IMG/VR virus record: IMGVR_UViG_3300027721_000016
Location: 1 to 61,387 of that record
Strand: one strand, 5' to 3'
Length of the DNA stretch: 61,387 bases
Source: a virus
The first letter of the stretch is position 1; each line of letters starts with the position of its first letter. The position numbers were made by a program, and so were the translations under genes. Below the pieces are notes generated by a model that was not told the origin of the DNA, ran no database searches, and saw only the letters and a program-made list of their open reading frames with translations. Positions 13,822 to 22,675 of the stretch are shown here, in pieces.

Positions 13822-16487
13822 TGGACGATGGCATCTATCAGGTAGTCCGGGCACCGTATGCCATAGCCGATTATGGGCCAGAACTGGTGCTGGAGGATGC
13901 CCCCATGGGAGTCACTGTTCGTACCTTCGATGCCGGATTTAGCACAGGATCGGTTTGGAGGGACCAGCGGCACGGCATGAACTTTGAGGTGCATCCTCCC
14001 AAAAATAGCAGGATCAATAAAATAGATGTCTATGTAGACTTCTATGGAAAGGATGGGGTGTTTTGGGGAAATCCCTCGGTGTACCCGAACCACAGCACCG
14101 ACTGGATTTTCTTCGCTCACGACTCTCTGGAAGGGAACTATTGGCCATGGTTAGGAGAGCCGGAAAGCACGTTATGGGGTATCACATGGTATCACCCACT
14201 AACTCCTCCGACTGGCTGCCTATTAACTCCGTTCGTCTGCGTGGATGGGGTCTTTTATTTCGGCTCGGCAACATCCCTTGGAAACGACTACACGACGAAA
14301 ATCAGCATATCATACTCATGGGCCCTTAATCCGGCCACGGGCGGTGCCTGGGAGCTTACGCCAACCTCGGACATTTTCTATGGGGTCAAAGTAACCACAC
14401 CGGACACATATACATGCGGGACGTACAGGATAGACAAATGCTATGCCAAGATCTATTACAATGAGCCGATAGCAGCAAGCAGCGTTTCATATAAGAAAAT
14501 AAACGCGATCCCAGACACCGAAGTTCTAACCCAGTACACCCAGGCACCAATCAAGGCAGATAACCTCAATTTCAGATTGCCGTACAGGAACTTCATACCA
14601 GACAGGACAGAATTAGCGTTAATCAAGAACGGCGTCCTGGTCTGGATGGGGCTATCATGGAATTCAAATGAGGTTCATGGCCAGGAAGTCGAAGTCTTGG
14701 CAAAATCCCAGCAGATTCTCTTAGATTACCGGCTGTTGGGGATGGAATATCTACAGTATCCGGCCACCCGCACTATAGACGACATGCTGTCAGATGACAC
14801 GCCGTTATTTATTCCTCCGGACCCCGGGCAAAGCGTTTGGTACTATTACGCCCCGTATAATTTTAGCTATCGTTATCTTGAGCGGACAATAACAGATGTA
14901 TATAATATTGGCTTTTTCTATTATCTCAATTCCTGGAAAGGCTCGTATGGTGTGAATTGGGATGCTATTAATCCGGCAATATTTTTGGCCGAGCCGTATT
15001 ACATGACTGAGTATAACACCTGGCCATTGAGCATTCTCGAAGACCACGAAGTCGATACTTTCATCCGGCCAGGCACAAACGACCTGGGCACCTATCATTT
15101 CACCACGCCGCCCGATCTGAAGGGCATGGCGTCAACAGTATTCAGTGACCTTTTCTCAAAGCTTGGTCAAGAAGTCCGATATAGGTATGAGATGGACGGG
15201 AATGTCTATCAGGACGCAGCGATAGAAATAGCGTCAGGATCGGCCACAAACCCGCTCATGTCGTTTGTCGATGGCCAGGATAACTGCCGGATAATCAAGA
15301 AGATCCCAAGCGACCCCGCGCCCTCGGCTGCCATTGGATTGGGAAACAACCCGAAAGTATCAACCCTCTGGAAGAAGGCGACAACCTGGTTTTCCAAAGT
15401 CTTCAGCACCTCCAGAACCGGCCCAGAACTGCAGGAATATCTCGATGTTCAGTTGGATGAGGATGCCATCACCTACGAAATCGAAACTCAAACAGCTATC
15501 TGGCATCTCAGGACAGGAGACTATATTTCAGTAGAGGTACCAGACGAAGGTGCTAAGGTGGTTCGCATAAGGCAGATCACTACAAGTCACGCGCGAACGA
15601 CGATAACGGCGGGCAAGCGGCTAACCGGACTCAATGAGCAGTTTGGCGTCTTCCGAGACGCAAGATATGCAAGCCACACGAAAACTCCGGTCCTGAAAAC
15701 CAGCATCGCCACAAGCAATGAACTGGCAACAAGCACTGCTTTTACGGTGACTTCTGTCAACTTGTCGGCGGGTGGATGGCAATGCGCCGCAAAAATCGAC
15801 TGGGGGTTCGTCATTGTCCCGATAGTCTACGGAAGCGACCGGGGAGAGGCATCTGATTATGCAGCAATTTATAAGCCAAACTCCAATCCGGTTGTTATAC
15901 ATGCTTATATCCAGGTAGCAGGCAATTTTTCGGACTATGGGCACCATGTTTATCAGTTTTATATAACAAGAAACATGACGGCATACAGGGACGTTCCAGG
16001 TGGGACGCCGCTCATAGTGACAATCGGGCAATTTAAGTGGAGAAAAGACAGTGGTGCGTGGAGTGAAGATACGGATGGATATGATATCTGGCATGAAACC
16101 ACGGAGTTCAATATAAACATGGGAGATGGCTTGGAGGGGCGGGTCATATTCAGTTGTGAGGTTCCAAACTTTCTCACTCAAGGAAGTACAAATGTCATAG
16201 GCAAGTCTGCGTATGTTTATGTCTGCCAAACCATAGATCTTTCGGAAATTGGCAAGGTGCTCATCTTGAAATTGGACGGCAAGGCCATCCCACCTGGCAG
16301 GTTCTTAGCGTTGGGCAATTCCGGGTCAATGGAAGTAGATATAACAGAATTTTGTGACGTGGCTGGGACATACACCCTGACGACTTCCCTGACCAATGGG
16401 CAGCCAAAATCAACGTCAAAAAATTTCTATCACACCTTGGGGGGAAGCATTGTGCAGTCTAAGTATGTTATCCCGTTGGAGGCCTGA
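13821..16487 (+). CDS. Tail hub/distal tail protein, paralogue 1
   Basis: 888 residues, overlapping the tape-measure stop by 1 base. Residues about 220-560 match the next protein in order: an APIKADNLNF segment, SQQILLDYRLL, a long insert, then LFSKLGQEVRYRYEMDG and RTGDYISVEVP. The ends also match (LDGKAIPPGRFLALG...EVDITEFC). An N-terminal beta-sandwich of about 220 residues and an FKWRKDSGAWS module near residue 735 are extra. Position after the tape measure fits a baseplate hub (gp27/gpD-like). No catalytic motif seen. Confidence 0.65.
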   Translation: MDDGIYQVVRAPYAIADYGPELVLEDAPMGVTVRTFDAGFSTGSVWRDQRHGMNFEVHPPKNSRINKIDVYVDFYGKDGVFWGNPSVYPNHSTDWIFFAHDSLEGNYWPWLGEPESTLWGITWYHPLTPPTGCLLTPFVCVDGVFYFGSATSLGNDYTTKISISYSWALNPATGGAWELTPTSDIFYGVKVTTPDTYTCGTYRIDKCYAKIYYNEPIAASSVSYKKINAIPDTEVLTQYTQAPIKADNLNFRLPYRNFIPDRTELALIKNGVLVWMGLSWNSNEVHGQEVEVLAKSQQILLDYRLLGMEYLQYPATRTIDDMLSDDTPLFIPPDPGQSVWYYYAPYNFSYRYLERTITDVYNIGFFYYLNSWKGSYGVNWDAINPAIFLAEPYYMTEYNTWPLSILEDHEVDTFIRPGTNDLGTYHFTTPPDLKGMASTVFSDLFSKLGQEVRYRYEMDGNVYQDAAIEIASGSATNPLMSFVDGQDNCRIIKKIPSDPAPSAAIGLGNNPKVSTLWKKATTWFSKVFSTSRTGPELQEYLDVQLDEDAITYEIETQTAIWHLRTGDYISVEVPDEGAKVVRIRQITTSHARTTITAGKRLTGLNEQFGVFRDARYASHTKTPVLKTSIATSNELATSTAFTVTSVNLSAGGWQCAAKIDWGFVIVPIVYGSDRGEASDYAAIYKPNSNPVVIHAYIQVAGNFSDYGHHVYQFYITRNMTAYRDVPGGTPLIVTIGQFKWRKDSGAWSEDTDGYDIWHETTEFNINMGDGLEGRVIFSCEVPNFLTQGSTNVIGKSAYVYVCQTIDLSEIGKVLILKLDGKAIPPGRFLALGNSGSMEVDITEFCDVAGTYTLTTSLTNGQPKSTSKNFYHTLGGSIVQSKYVIPLEA

Positions 16488-18134
16488 ATGCTAGACACCG
16501 GATTCTATTTTTATGATGGCACGAAATACGAGAAATTTGCCGCTCAGTTGCAGGAGTTAAAGCAGTGCATCCAGACACCGATTCAAGCAGATGAGCTGGT
16601 TGTAACGGTGGATGCCAGCACCCCTCGGCCACCGTTCAAAGAGGTTATTTTTGTCGTTGATGGCACGCATATTTTCCATGGTATCATCACGAAGATAGAG
16701 GACTTTGGCAACAGTTATGATCTAACCTGCAAAAGTATGCAGTATCTCCTCGATTACAGGATCATTCCAGAAAATATATATCATGATGTGGATATAGATA
16801 CTATTCTATCTTCTGATATCCCAGAGACCGTAATGGGCGTCGTTTTCCTGGTCAACGCTTTCATTCCGAACGGCAAATGGGTCTACCATAGTGCCACGGT
16901 CAGCAAGCTATTGGGCGGCGGGCTGAAGTCGTGCTTCGGCACGCTCCCTCTTTATGCCTCGACGAGTTATCCAAATGCTGGGTCAATAGACTCCTGTGAT
17001 GGAATAGCGACGCTGGCAGACGCCGGAGCCGTGCCTACCTCGGCAAACAAGTATTACCGGACGGTGGACGATCTCTATATCCGGTTCGGTGATGGGTCAT
17101 ACAGAGAGAATGCCTATCTGGTGGCCGCGCATAGGTGGGCCGATACCAGGATAAGATATCATTCATGTGACATAGGAACCTACCAGAGCCCGGCAGACTT
17201 CTCTCTAGTCGGCCAGGCATCGATGGTTTTGGACGACTTTGCTCAGAAGCTGGGCCGGGAAGTCGAGTTCTTGCCGTGGCATGACGGAACATTGCGGTAC
17301 ATCTTGGCCTCCGAAGTTCCGGGCAGGAGCAGCGAAAGTAATCCTGTTAGGACCTACCGGGACGGCGAGAATGATGCAAGGATAGTCATAAATGATCAGG
17401 ATATCCCAGACGTGCAGGCAGCCATAAGCTACAGCTCCAAGCCAGACGAAATCCCGCAGATAGTGACGGAATGGAGCCCATGCGGCGTGCAGCTTATGAA
17501 GGGCTACGAGAATCCAGGCTCACCAAAAGAAGATGTTCTGATCTCCCTGCAATCGATCATAGCAAACAACGAAGACACTGCGAAAGTAGTAACCAAGAAC
17601 GTGGATTATTATCTCAGGCCGGGTGATTGGGTCGGACTCTATAGAGAGGATAAAGGATCGTTCGCGTTAAGGATCAAAGAGAAAACAATAACCAACGGAT
17701 CAATGACATTATCCATGGGCAAAAGGATAGTGGCACCATCAACCGTCTTCGGCTCATATCTCCGGGGAGAAATAGTAGATATGGACATGCCAAGGGCTAT
17801 CACACAACTCTACGAAAGCGGGGAAACCTTCACGGTTTCTTCAGATAATTATGCTCTTGGTGGCCTGAAAGTATATTATGAAGAGACTCTTTCAATTCTC
17901 GCAGGAGTGGCAGTTTCTCCCATATCATTTTTGGTACTGAAGATAAACGGGGATGTCATAGCACCGGGCAGGATAAAGCTGTCTAGTAGCTCAACGAGCA
18001 TAAAACTCGATATTACCGATTGGTGTACCATGCCAGGAACTAATACAGTAGATGCAGACCTATATGCAACCGGATGGGCACGTGGGAACCGATACGTCAA
18101 GCAATACCTGGGAGTCCAATTCTTTGCACCCTGA
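16488..18134 (+). CDS. Tail hub/distal tail protein, paralogue 2
   Basis: 548 residues starting immediately after paralogue 1. It shares TPIQADELVV, SMQYLLDYRII, DFAQKLGREVEFLPWHDG, LRPGDWVGLY and the C-terminal LKINGDVIAPGRIKL...KLDITDWC with its neighbour, but lacks the large N-terminal domain. The pair most likely arose by tandem duplication and may assemble together at the tail tip. No enzyme motif is visible. Confidence 0.65.
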   Translation: MLDTGFYFYDGTKYEKFAAQLQELKQCIQTPIQADELVVTVDASTPRPPFKEVIFVVDGTHIFHGIITKIEDFGNSYDLTCKSMQYLLDYRIIPENIYHDVDIDTILSSDIPETVMGVVFLVNAFIPNGKWVYHSATVSKLLGGGLKSCFGTLPLYASTSYPNAGSIDSCDGIATLADAGAVPTSANKYYRTVDDLYIRFGDGSYRENAYLVAAHRWADTRIRYHSCDIGTYQSPADFSLVGQASMVLDDFAQKLGREVEFLPWHDGTLRYILASEVPGRSSESNPVRTYRDGENDARIVINDQDIPDVQAAISYSSKPDEIPQIVTEWSPCGVQLMKGYENPGSPKEDVLISLQSIIANNEDTAKVVTKNVDYYLRPGDWVGLYREDKGSFALRIKEKTITNGSMTLSMGKRIVAPSTVFGSYLRGEIVDMDMPRAITQLYESGETFTVSSDNYALGGLKVYYEETLSILAGVAVSPISFLVLKINGDVIAPGRIKLSSSSTSIKLDITDWCTMPGTNTVDADLYATGWARGNRYVKQYLGVQFFAP

Positions 18135-18143
18135 AGGTAGTCT

Positions 18144-18200
18144 ATGCAAAAATATAAAGCAGATACATTGAGAACAGACGACATGAGGTACGTAGAATGA
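18144..18200 (+). CDS. Possible 18-residue leader peptide
   Basis: MQKYKADTLRTDDMRYVE ends in an ATGA overlap with the next gene, which would couple their translation. Very short; it may be chance. Confidence 0.25.
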   Translation: MQKYKADTLRTDDMRYVE

Positions 18201-19987
18201 GTCAGACTATCCAGTTGGGGACGATGAGCCTATTTGGCGATGCCTACGGCCCGTTTACGCTGTCTGGGGGGTATTTCGAGGTCAAGCAAGTCGGGGCCAC
18301 CTCGCTCAGGACCGGCGCGTGCAAGGGCGATCCAAAGGGGTCGTCAGTCAAATTGGCCGTAGTGTTTGCGTCGGCGGCAGAAGCATCTGCTTTTCTGGCT
18401 TATATCGCCCCATTCGATCCGGATGACCCCAATTTTTCGGAAGAAGATGGCGCCAACATACCGCTATACATCCGAGACGCGGATTGGCATTATAATGTTT
18501 ATGCAGTTGTAGCCAGGCCGGAACCAATATCACGCAATCCGATGGACTATATACAATATAGCTACGAGGTCGTCTGCTATCTATATTCACCCTACAGCGA
18601 GGCAGCAACGCCGCAGACATTTGCACCGGCCTTGACGAAAATCAGAGTAACCGCAAACGGCACGCTTTACGCTCTCGATGCAAACGGTATAGTGCATACA
18701 TATTCGGCGGGATGGGCTCCATTAACAGGAGAACAGCCAGCTGCATTCATTCAGATTACCGCAAATAATAGCTCTCTGTTGGCCATCACGGCGGCGGGAG
18801 CGGCGTATAGCTATTCCGCTGGCACGTGGTCAGCCGCGTTGGGAGGCGCGACTGGTCTAAAGGACATTTCAATAGCATCGGATGGGACGATTTACGCCAC
18901 CGATTCATCAAACAAGCTGCGACGGTGGAATGGTGCGACCTTAGACGATCTGACGGGGGAATGTTATCAGATTGCTGCAATTGATTCGACACATTGTTAT
19001 GTCCGGGGAGGAGATTATAACCTGTGGCGGAATAATGGCACTTCGGGCGATTGGACCCAAATAACGACATCAGCAGACACGCATGGCATACAGGTTGCAA
19101 GCGATGCAGCCGTGTATGGTATATCCACAACAGATAACGCCGTGAAGCTGTCAGGTTCGACTTGGGTCAGCCTCGCGAAAACCGTCATATCGGCGTCTCC
19201 GAAATCGTCAACAGAAGCGTACTATATCGCAAGCGACGGTAGCGCCTGGAAGTACGCCACGACATGGAGTCAGCCAATGGGGTCCCCGTCACTCGATAAT
19301 TCGGACGGCCATATATCAAGTTCGCCAGATGTTGAAATTACTTGCGGCTACCTGAGTGGCAATGCAGAAGATGTAACCGTGTCGATCGCCGATGGCCTGA
19401 GCCTGATATTGTGCGATGTGGCACTGAGTGACGAAATTTTGGAGTTAGTAGGCAACGAGAATAAGCTATTCCAGACCTATGAGGATACGATAACTGCGGG
19501 CACCGTATGGGGTCATGATTGGACTGGCGACGGCACGTTTGATACGGATCACATGGAGCTAGACGATGAAGAAGAAGCCTATATCCTACTGAGCGGGCCG
19601 CACCAGATCCGGACGCCGATCAAGATGACGGCAGATCTCTCGCTGGATTCGGGCGGCGCTACCAATGAGGCATATGTGCAGATCAGCCCGGATGGCGTAG
19701 CATGGGAAACGGTGCTTGACCAGGATGATTTTGAGTCCGGGTCGGCAGAATACGCCCTGCAAGGCTCGACGTACATGACGGATTGCTACGTCAGACTCTA
19801 CTGCGCGTCGGGGACATCCGGAAAAAATCTCAATATCGGCGCGATCAAATTCGAGGTCGAGCGATGGATTGAATACGGTGCTGTGCCGGTTGTCGCTGCT
19901 GGGGCGGCAAAGGTCATGACAATATCGGCCACTGGGGGGTCGATCACGGTGATCGGCACTTTTGCGCCACGGCATAAGTTCATCTAA
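18197..19987 (+). CDS. Distal tail protein with beta-propeller repeats
   Basis: 596 residues. The N-terminal 130 residues (IQLGTMSLFGDAYGPFTLSGG) resemble a distal-tail (Dit-like) beta-sandwich. Residues about 140-370 contain five to six repeats of the form ITANGTLYALD..G-x-x-x-YS-x-G-x-W-x-x-L, a tectonin/TECPR-like propeller pattern. The C-terminal part is another beta-rich, probably carbohydrate-binding domain (YVQISPDGVAWETVLDQDDF). Propellers of this kind bind sugars or lipids, so host recognition at the tail tip is plausible. It is the last tail gene. Confidence 0.65.
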   Translation: MSQTIQLGTMSLFGDAYGPFTLSGGYFEVKQVGATSLRTGACKGDPKGSSVKLAVVFASAAEASAFLAYIAPFDPDDPNFSEEDGANIPLYIRDADWHYNVYAVVARPEPISRNPMDYIQYSYEVVCYLYSPYSEAATPQTFAPALTKIRVTANGTLYALDANGIVHTYSAGWAPLTGEQPAAFIQITANNSSLLAITAAGAAYSYSAGTWSAALGGATGLKDISIASDGTIYATDSSNKLRRWNGATLDDLTGECYQIAAIDSTHCYVRGGDYNLWRNNGTSGDWTQITTSADTHGIQVASDAAVYGISTTDNAVKLSGSTWVSLAKTVISASPKSSTEAYYIASDGSAWKYATTWSQPMGSPSLDNSDGHISSSPDVEITCGYLSGNAEDVTVSIADGLSLILCDVALSDEILELVGNENKLFQTYEDTITAGTVWGHDWTGDGTFDTDHMELDDEEEAYILLSGPHQIRTPIKMTADLSLDSGGATNEAYVQISPDGVAWETVLDQDDFESGSAEYALQGSTYMTDCYVRLYCASGTSGKNLNIGAIKFEVERWIEYGAVPVVAAGAAKVMTISATGGSITVIGTFAPRHKFI

Positions 19988-20040
19988 GCGACATTTCAAT
20001 CGTATATTTTTTATCGACTTTTTTCCTTATCCAGCGTCAG

Positions 20041-20049
20041 TTTTAAGTA
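20041..20049 (+). promoter_or_regulatory. TATA-like element before the regulator cluster
   Basis: TTTTAAGTA lies 24-32 bases before the ATG at 20073, the spacing of leaderless archaeal promoters. A second A/T-rich run, cgtatatttttta at 20001-20013, is further upstream and precedes a T-tract that could end the tail transcript. Confidence 0.4.
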
Positions 20050-20072
20050 GTCATGCGGCATACCTCATATCA

Positions 20073-20306
20073 ATGAGACGATCTAAAATGGAAATGAAGA
20101 TAGCTATCTTGCAGGAGCTTTCCAAGAAGGACCACCTGCAAACCCAGCTATCTGATAAGCTGAAAATCAATCCGACTACAACCAAGACATGTCTGCTTGA
20201 GATGCGAAAGGCGGGGCTGCTGTCTAAAGCTGGCTGGATATACAGCATCAGGCAAGATGGTCTGGATTTGGTAGAAAAATTGAGCAATGTGGAGAAATTG
20301 GGATGA
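20073..20306 (+). CDS. Winged helix-turn-helix regulator
   Basis: 77 residues from the ATG at 20073 (20088 is an alternative). The sequence ILQELSKKDHLQTQLSDKLKINPTTTK...MRKAGLLSKAGWIYSIRQ is a typical archaeal winged HTH: recognition helix, then a wing with GW-Y-S. It overlaps the next regulator gene by 4 bases. It probably controls viral transcription; the target is unknown. Confidence 0.65.
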   Translation: MRRSKMEMKIAILQELSKKDHLQTQLSDKLKINPTTTKTCLLEMRKAGLLSKAGWIYSIRQDGLDLVEKLSNVEKLG

Positions 20307-20956
20307 GGATACTACTCAGTGAAGAAGAATCTAGAGAATGGCAAGAGACAAAGGCCCGTGAGAAGATTCTAGAAGAGACTTCCAGGTTCCCGCCTGGCAT
20401 GAAGCTTCCAGATGGGTGCAAGCTGACCAAGATGCCCCTTATTAGGCTATCCAAGGAGCAAAAAGCCGAGATCTTGCGATTGGCGGCAGATGGCCTCAGC
20501 ACGCCGGACATCGCGACCACGTTGCGAATCAATGGTCGTCAGGTGGTGGGTGTGATCCAGGGGCATAAGCATCCCATTTCGGCCAATCTCCATGCTGCCC
20601 GCCAGAAGCCAAAGGTCGAAGGATTGCAGCCCATGAAGCCACTGGTCGTGCATGCGGTAGAAACCCCCGCAAACAAGCCCACATGCAGCTCTTGCGGCAA
20701 GCCGCTCAGTCATAACAAGGTTGCGATCGGCGGCAAGCTATATTGTTGCCGGCAGTGCGCACCAAAAAAGGTGCCTGTCATGGTGACGAAAAAGCCAAAA
20801 CCGATACGTAGCAATGTGGATATCGATAATCTCATTGTGGATATGGCATCCAAGCCGCAAATCGAGATAGCGGATGAGATCAATCGAAAGTTTGGCGGTG
20901 CGTGGCTACCCGCCGATGTCGAAAAACGACTTGCCGATCTGAGGGCACATGATTGA
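20303..20956 (+). CDS. HTH and zinc-ribbon protein, putative transcription regulator
   Basis: 217 residues. Residues 50-80 form a helix-turn-helix of resolvase/sigma-70 region 4 type (LSKEQKAEILRLAADGLST). A zinc ribbon follows: CSSCGK at about 129-134 and CCRQC at about 149-153. The C-terminal part is a second small helical domain. It overlaps the preceding wHTH gene by ATGA. Likely a DNA-binding regulator; not matched to a named family. Confidence 0.6.
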   Translation: MRILLSEEESREWQETKAREKILEETSRFPPGMKLPDGCKLTKMPLIRLSKEQKAEILRLAADGLSTPDIATTLRINGRQVVGVIQGHKHPISANLHAARQKPKVEGLQPMKPLVVHAVETPANKPTCSSCGKPLSHNKVAIGGKLYCCRQCAPKKVPVMVTKKPKPIRSNVDIDNLIVDMASKPQIEIADEINRKFGGAWLPADVEKRLADLRAHD

Positions 20957-21038
20957 GGTCTTCCTGGCGATCGGGCTGCTTGTCGCGGTTCCGGTGTGGT
21001 GGGTGTGGCTGTATATGCATCCGGAGGCAGGACTATGA
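20949..21038 (+). CDS. 29-residue single-pass membrane peptide
   Basis: MIEVFLAIGLLVAVPVWWVW is one hydrophobic helix followed by LYMHPEAGL. It overlaps both neighbours (ATGATTGA at its start, CTATGA at its end), so translation is coupled. Possible small membrane regulator. Confidence 0.45.
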   Translation: MIEVFLAIGLLVAVPVWWVWLYMHPEAGL

Positions 21039-21136
21039 ACGATTTCTTCCTTCTCAATTTTGGCTTGATGGTCGTATTTATTTTATTAGCAGCAATCGCG
21101 ATCACATTCAGTCGGATATGTCGGAGGATCATATGA
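21035..21136 (+). CDS. 33-residue single-pass membrane peptide
   Basis: MNDFFLLNFGLMVVFILLAA is a single transmembrane helix with a basic tail SRICRRII. Coupled by ATGA overlaps to both neighbours. Its pairing with the preceding 29-residue membrane peptide is notable. Confidence 0.45.
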   Translation: MNDFFLLNFGLMVVFILLAAIAITFSRICRRII

Positions 21137-21441
21137 GGATTAGGGCACGCAAGTATCCTGGCAGGGATATATCGACCGTCACCGCGTGCATGTGGCCGAA
21201 GTCGCGATATTGGCTATGTGGTCCGCACATGGCAAAGAACTGGAATAGCAAATACGCAGATCGCGATCGACAAGAGGTGATTGCGTATATTGCCCAAAAT
21301 GGGCCGAGTTCTTGTTACGACGTAGAATTGTGCTGCCACATGGAGAAAAAGGCCGCCACGCGGATTCTGGTGGCTCTGGAAGGGCAGCACGTCATAGAGA
21401 GATGTTATTTTGGCGGCGAGAAATGGAGGGCGATAAAATGA
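21133..21441 (+). CDS. Winged-helix-like protein
   Basis: 102 residues from the ATG at 21133, which overlaps the previous stop. The C-terminal half reads as a winged helix (VIAYIAQNGPSSCYDVELC, then ILVALEGQHVIERCYFGGEKWR), similar to archaeal transcriptional regulators. The N-terminal half is basic with Cys and Trp residues (CMWPKSRYWLCG). DNA-binding role inferred. Confidence 0.55.
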   Translation: MRIRARKYPGRDISTVTACMWPKSRYWLCGPHMAKNWNSKYADRDRQEVIAYIAQNGPSSCYDVELCCHMEKKAATRILVALEGQHVIERCYFGGEKWRAIK

Positions 21442-21451
21442 AGGTGAAAAC

Positions 21452-21784
21452 ATGACCGTGTTTATCTATACCACCGGGTCTCAATGTGCTCGCTGCAATA
21501 CGCTCAAGGCCGCCTTCCAGACGGCACAGATAGCTTATGAGGAGAAGCCGCTAGATGCCATCGCAATAGCAGACTGCCTATGTGATACCGGTGAGCTGGT
21601 CAACGCCGCGCCTCTTGTCAAAGACGGTGCGATGTGGTTCCTGGCAGATGACCTTTTCTACAATGGCAATCTCGTTGCCAATTGGCAGCAAGTGCTGAAG
21701 GGCGTTCGGCCACGCACGGAGTTCACTGGCAAAGCGACAACAGAGGCAAAGACACATAAATGCGACAAAATATGGAAGGAATGA
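21452..21784 (+). CDS. Glutaredoxin/NrdH-like thioredoxin-fold protein
   Basis: 110 residues. TVFIYTTGSQCARCNTLKAAF carries a CxxC redox motif (Cys11, Cys14) after the first strand, followed by KPLDAIAIAD and a PLV-KDG cis-Pro region (about 51-56), as in glutaredoxins and NrdH redoxins. These proteins pass electrons to reductases, and the PAPS-reductase-like proteins of this genome are possible partners, though they lie on the other strand. The C-terminal 25 residues are a basic extension. Confidence 0.7.
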   Translation: MTVFIYTTGSQCARCNTLKAAFQTAQIAYEEKPLDAIAIADCLCDTGELVNAAPLVKDGAMWFLADDLFYNGNLVANWQQVLKGVRPRTEFTGKATTEAKTHKCDKIWKE

Positions 21785-21785
21785 C

Positions 21786-21926
21786 ATGATAAGAATTACA
21801 GTCGAAATTCCAGACGCACCGGATGAGGATTATATGGACGTATCGAGATGCTATGGGGATATTTTGGAAGAAGCTCCTTATAATCATCTATTTCGGTCAG
21901 AACTTGTAACAGAGGTTTCACGATGA
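21786..21926 (+). CDS. 46-residue acidic hypothetical protein
   Basis: MIRITVEIPDAPDEDYMDVS... is acidic and mixed alpha/beta. It starts 1 base after the glutaredoxin stop and overlaps the next microgene by ATGA. No domain recognised. Confidence 0.5.
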   Translation: MIRITVEIPDAPDEDYMDVSRCYGDILEEAPYNHLFRSELVTEVSR

Positions 21927-21985
21927 TATACCGAACGCCAATCGAGATACTGATGTATATTTTCTATCGGATGGGCAGGCCATGA
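21923..21985 (+). CDS. Possible 20-residue peptide
   Basis: MIYRTPIEILMYIFYRMGRP is linked by ATGA overlaps on both sides. It may be real or may only serve to couple translation of the flanking genes. Confidence 0.35.
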   Translation: MIYRTPIEILMYIFYRMGRP

Positions 21986-22143
21986 AAACCATAAATGGCA
22001 TCCTACGTGAATTTCAGGTAACGGACTCCCTGAAGGCCCGTGGCTACATCTCATCCGAGATGTATGAAAAATACAAGCAGGACACCGCGAGCAAGTTGCT
22101 GCTTGCCAGTAAAGAAAAACGTTCTTGGTGGCGCATATGGTGA
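21982..22143 (+). CDS. 53-residue helical microprotein
   Basis: MKTINGILREFQVTDSLKAR... is charged and helical, ending KRSWWRIW. It overlaps the neighbouring genes by 4-7 bases. Unknown function. Confidence 0.5.
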   Translation: MKTINGILREFQVTDSLKARGYISSEMYEKYKQDTASKLLLASKEKRSWWRIW

Positions 22144-22331
22144 GGTTGCTTATCATCTTTTTGCTGCTATCATTGGCGGTGGGTAGTGACATGTCGATGT
22201 ATGTGGCTGGAAACTTCACAGGAAGCGGATTCAATGAATCCGTGATTGCAGCACCAAACGCAAACGTTACAGGAAATAATAGCATTTGGCTGATTACATG
22301 GAATGATACCGATGACAGAAACGATCTATAA
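22137..22331 (+). CDS. Small secreted protein with signal peptide and N-glycosylation sequons
   Basis: 64 residues from the ATG at 22137. The first 16-18 residues form a signal peptide (MVRLLIIFLLLSLAVGS). The mature part has Asn-x-Ser/Thr sequons (NFT, NES, NVT, NNS, NDT), which archaea glycosylate on exported proteins. It may be displayed on the host surface, for example for superinfection exclusion. That role is inference. Confidence 0.55.
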   Translation: MVRLLIIFLLLSLAVGSDMSMYVAGNFTGSGFNESVIAAPNANVTGNNSIWLITWNDTDDRNDL

Positions 22332-22500
22332 AGGCCACTGCCAGCATTGCAAATGGGGCCGAGGGATGTTAGGATGTATGCCGAATCGCATGGCGGCTAA
22401 CGGGGGCAATTGCAAAGACTGGCAACCCAGGAAGCTATCCAGGGTGAAAAAACTGAAGACTAAGCGATTGGCGGCCAATGGTGGGAGAGGAGGCGCATAG
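22312..22500 (+). CDS. Cys-rich zinc-binding-like microprotein
   Basis: 62 residues from the ATG at 22312. CQHCKWG, GMLGC and GNCKDW supply at least four Cys residues. The sequence AANGG occurs twice (RMAANGGNCK, RLAANGGRGG), suggesting an internal duplication. It has a basic C-terminus. Likely a small zinc finger; target unknown. Confidence 0.5.
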   Translation: MTETIYKGHCQHCKWGRGMLGCMPNRMAANGGNCKDWQPRKLSRVKKLKTKRLAANGGRGGA

Positions 22501-22501
22501 G

Positions 22502-22675
22502 ATGCTAGTGGCAAAATGGGTGGCATGGTTAGAAAATAAACTTTTTGGACATGAATGCAGTAATTGTGACAAATTCTATGAAGACGTTCCAGGATGTGAA
22601 ATAGGAAAATGTGAATATATCAATAAAAAAGCTAGACGATGGCAATACTGCTGTTGCTGGAGGCCGAAAAAATGA
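22502..22675 (+). CDS. 57-residue Cys-rich protein
   Basis: The start at 22502 has GAGGAGG upstream. HECSNCDKFYEDVPGCEIGKC is a knuckle with four Cys residues, followed by a basic stretch and CCCW near the end. It ends overlapping the Ntn-hydrolase start. Probably zinc-binding. Confidence 0.55.
   Translation: MLVAKWVAWLENKLFGHECSNCDKFYEDVPGCEIGKCEYINKKARRWQYCCCWRPKK

Noticed and set aside
15621-16229. 202-codon minus-strand frame in the hub gene
   Set aside because: Shadow of a well-supported structural gene, with no start signal and implausible Cys/His composition.
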